DNA of 64,000 nucleotides. Origin: Deltaproteobacteria bacterium. GTDB lineage: Bacteria > Myxococcota_A > Polyangia > Polyangiales > Polyangiaceae. The notes under the pieces were generated by a model. That model was not told the origin of the DNA. It made no database searches and was given only the letters and a program-made list of their open reading frames with translations. The stretch spans positions 62,001 to 126,000 of the forward strand of contig JACRCQ010000079.1 in assembly GCA_016218915.1 (NCBI GenBank). Direction: 5' to 3'. Below, piece after piece: positions 63,323 to 64,000 of the stretch. Every line of letters begins with the position of its first letter. The stretch's first letter is position 1. The position numbers were made by a program, and so were the translations under genes.

Positions 63323-64000
63323 GTGGCCAGGTCCCGAACCCTGCGCAGCCCTGCGTCCCATCGTGAGAGCGTCGCTCATCCCGAGCTGTATCCGATCATC
63401 TTCGACAGCATCCACGAAGGCGTATTCACGGTCGATTCGGAGTTCCGGATCACCTCGTTCAACAGGGCTGCGGAGCGCATCACCGGCACGCGCCGCAGCG
63501 CAGCAATCGGACGCAAGTGCTACGAAGTATTCCGCGCGAACATCTGCCAGTCGGAGTGCGCGCTCAAGCGCTCGCTTCGCACCGGCCAGCCTGTGCGCGC
63601 CGCGCGCATCGACATTCTGGACGCGGCCAAGCGCACGGTCCCGATCGAGGTGTCCACAGCGGTGCTTCGCGATCGAGGCAAGCTCATGGGCGGCGTGGAG
63701 ATCTTCAGGGACATCTCCCAGGAAGAGGCGCTCCGTCACGAGCTTCGCAACCAGCACGCGTTCGGCGACATCATCGGTGCGAGCCCGCCGATGCAGGAGG
63801 TATTCCGGACCCTGCCCGACATCGCGGCGTCGGATGCTCCCGTTCTCGTGGAAGGGCCCAGCGGCACGGGAAAAGAGCTGGTGGCGCGAGCCCTGCACAA
63901 CCTCAGCCGTCGCAAGGAGCGCCCCTTCGTTCAGGTCAACTGCGGAGCGCTTCCCGACACGCTGCTGGAGTCGGAGCTCTTCGGGTACGCCAAGGGCGCG
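63323..64000 (+). CDS. PAS-domain sigma-54 activator (partial, runs off the window)
   Basis: The first 226 residues of a sigma-54 regulator. A PAS domain (IIFDSIHEGVFTVDSEF onward) includes three spaced cysteines (KCYEVFRANICQSECAL), a feature I recall from this PAS type. The AAA+ domain begins with GPSGTGKE and reaches SELFGYAKGA at the window end, where GAFTGA would follow. GTG at 63323 is taken as start. The PAS cysteines suggest redox or ligand sensing. Confidence 0.85.
   Translation, partial: MARSRTLRSPASHRESVAHPELYPIIFDSIHEGVFTVDSEFRITSFNRAAERITGTRRSAAIGRKCYEVFRANICQSECALKRSLRTGQPVRAARIDILDAAKRTVPIEVSTAVLRDRGKLMGGVEIFRDISQEEALRHELRNQHAFGDIIGASPPMQEVFRTLPDIAASDAPVLVEGPSGTGKELVARALHNLSRRKERPFVQVNCGALPDTLLESELFGYAKGA

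Overview
The window reads as high-GC chromosomal DNA from a Myxococcota-like (deltaproteobacterial) organism. I infer this from outer-membrane-type lipoproteins with Asp/Ala-rich linkers after the lipobox, large HEAT-repeat/DUF4388 proteins, and many histidine kinases and sigma-54 activators. No tRNA, rRNA, CRISPR array or insertion sequence was seen.

The centre of the window (about 18.4-46.4 kb, all genes on the minus strand) is a magnetosome gene cluster, the gene set that builds magnetic organelles. Transcription probably starts upstream of 46411. The order is mamI, a MamE-type protease, a PDZ protein with cysteine pairs, a TM-magnetochrome-PDZ protein, mamL, mamM, mamB, mamA, mamQ and a MamP-like protein with three magnetochromes. 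After these come poorly known genes: a protein with a DRWFV motif, a HEAT protein, two mini membrane proteins, a coiled coil, an EcsC-like protein, an M48 protease, a TauE protein like the C-terminal part of MamO, an MFS transporter and an 814-residue coiled coil. A filament module follows (two actin-like proteins, a GspE-N/MshEN protein and a receiver-DUF4388 protein), then an iron module (FeoB, DtxR-FeoA regulator, and a kinase-like protein without its phospho-histidine). Many junctions overlap by 4 bases (ATGA, GTGA, TTGA), which suggests translational coupling.

Left of the cluster (0-17 kb) lie a Cys-rich lipoprotein, a radical SAM enzyme, a GT39-type glycosyltransferase, a repeat-filled gap, a GH31 glucosidase lipoprotein, another lipoprotein, and a phosphorelay region of kinases and response regulators. 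One of those kinases ends in a 30-bp tandem repeat. A small J-domain protein precedes the cluster.

Right of it (47-64 kb) lie a divergent sulfate ABC transporter operon, an ApbE flavin transferase, a giant HEAT/DUF4388 protein, and a cluster of kinases with four AAA+ regulators of the sigma-54 activator family. One of the four has lost the GAFTGA loop; the last runs off the window end.

Both edges of the cluster carry a copy of the same gene pair: a ParB/KorB-like putative DNA-binding protein and a histidine kinase. The right-hand kinase has its phospho-accepting His; the left-hand one has Asp there and carries a 19-residue motif also found in a magnetosome-cluster protein. This suggests a duplicated, partly degenerate regulatory pair flanking an organelle island.
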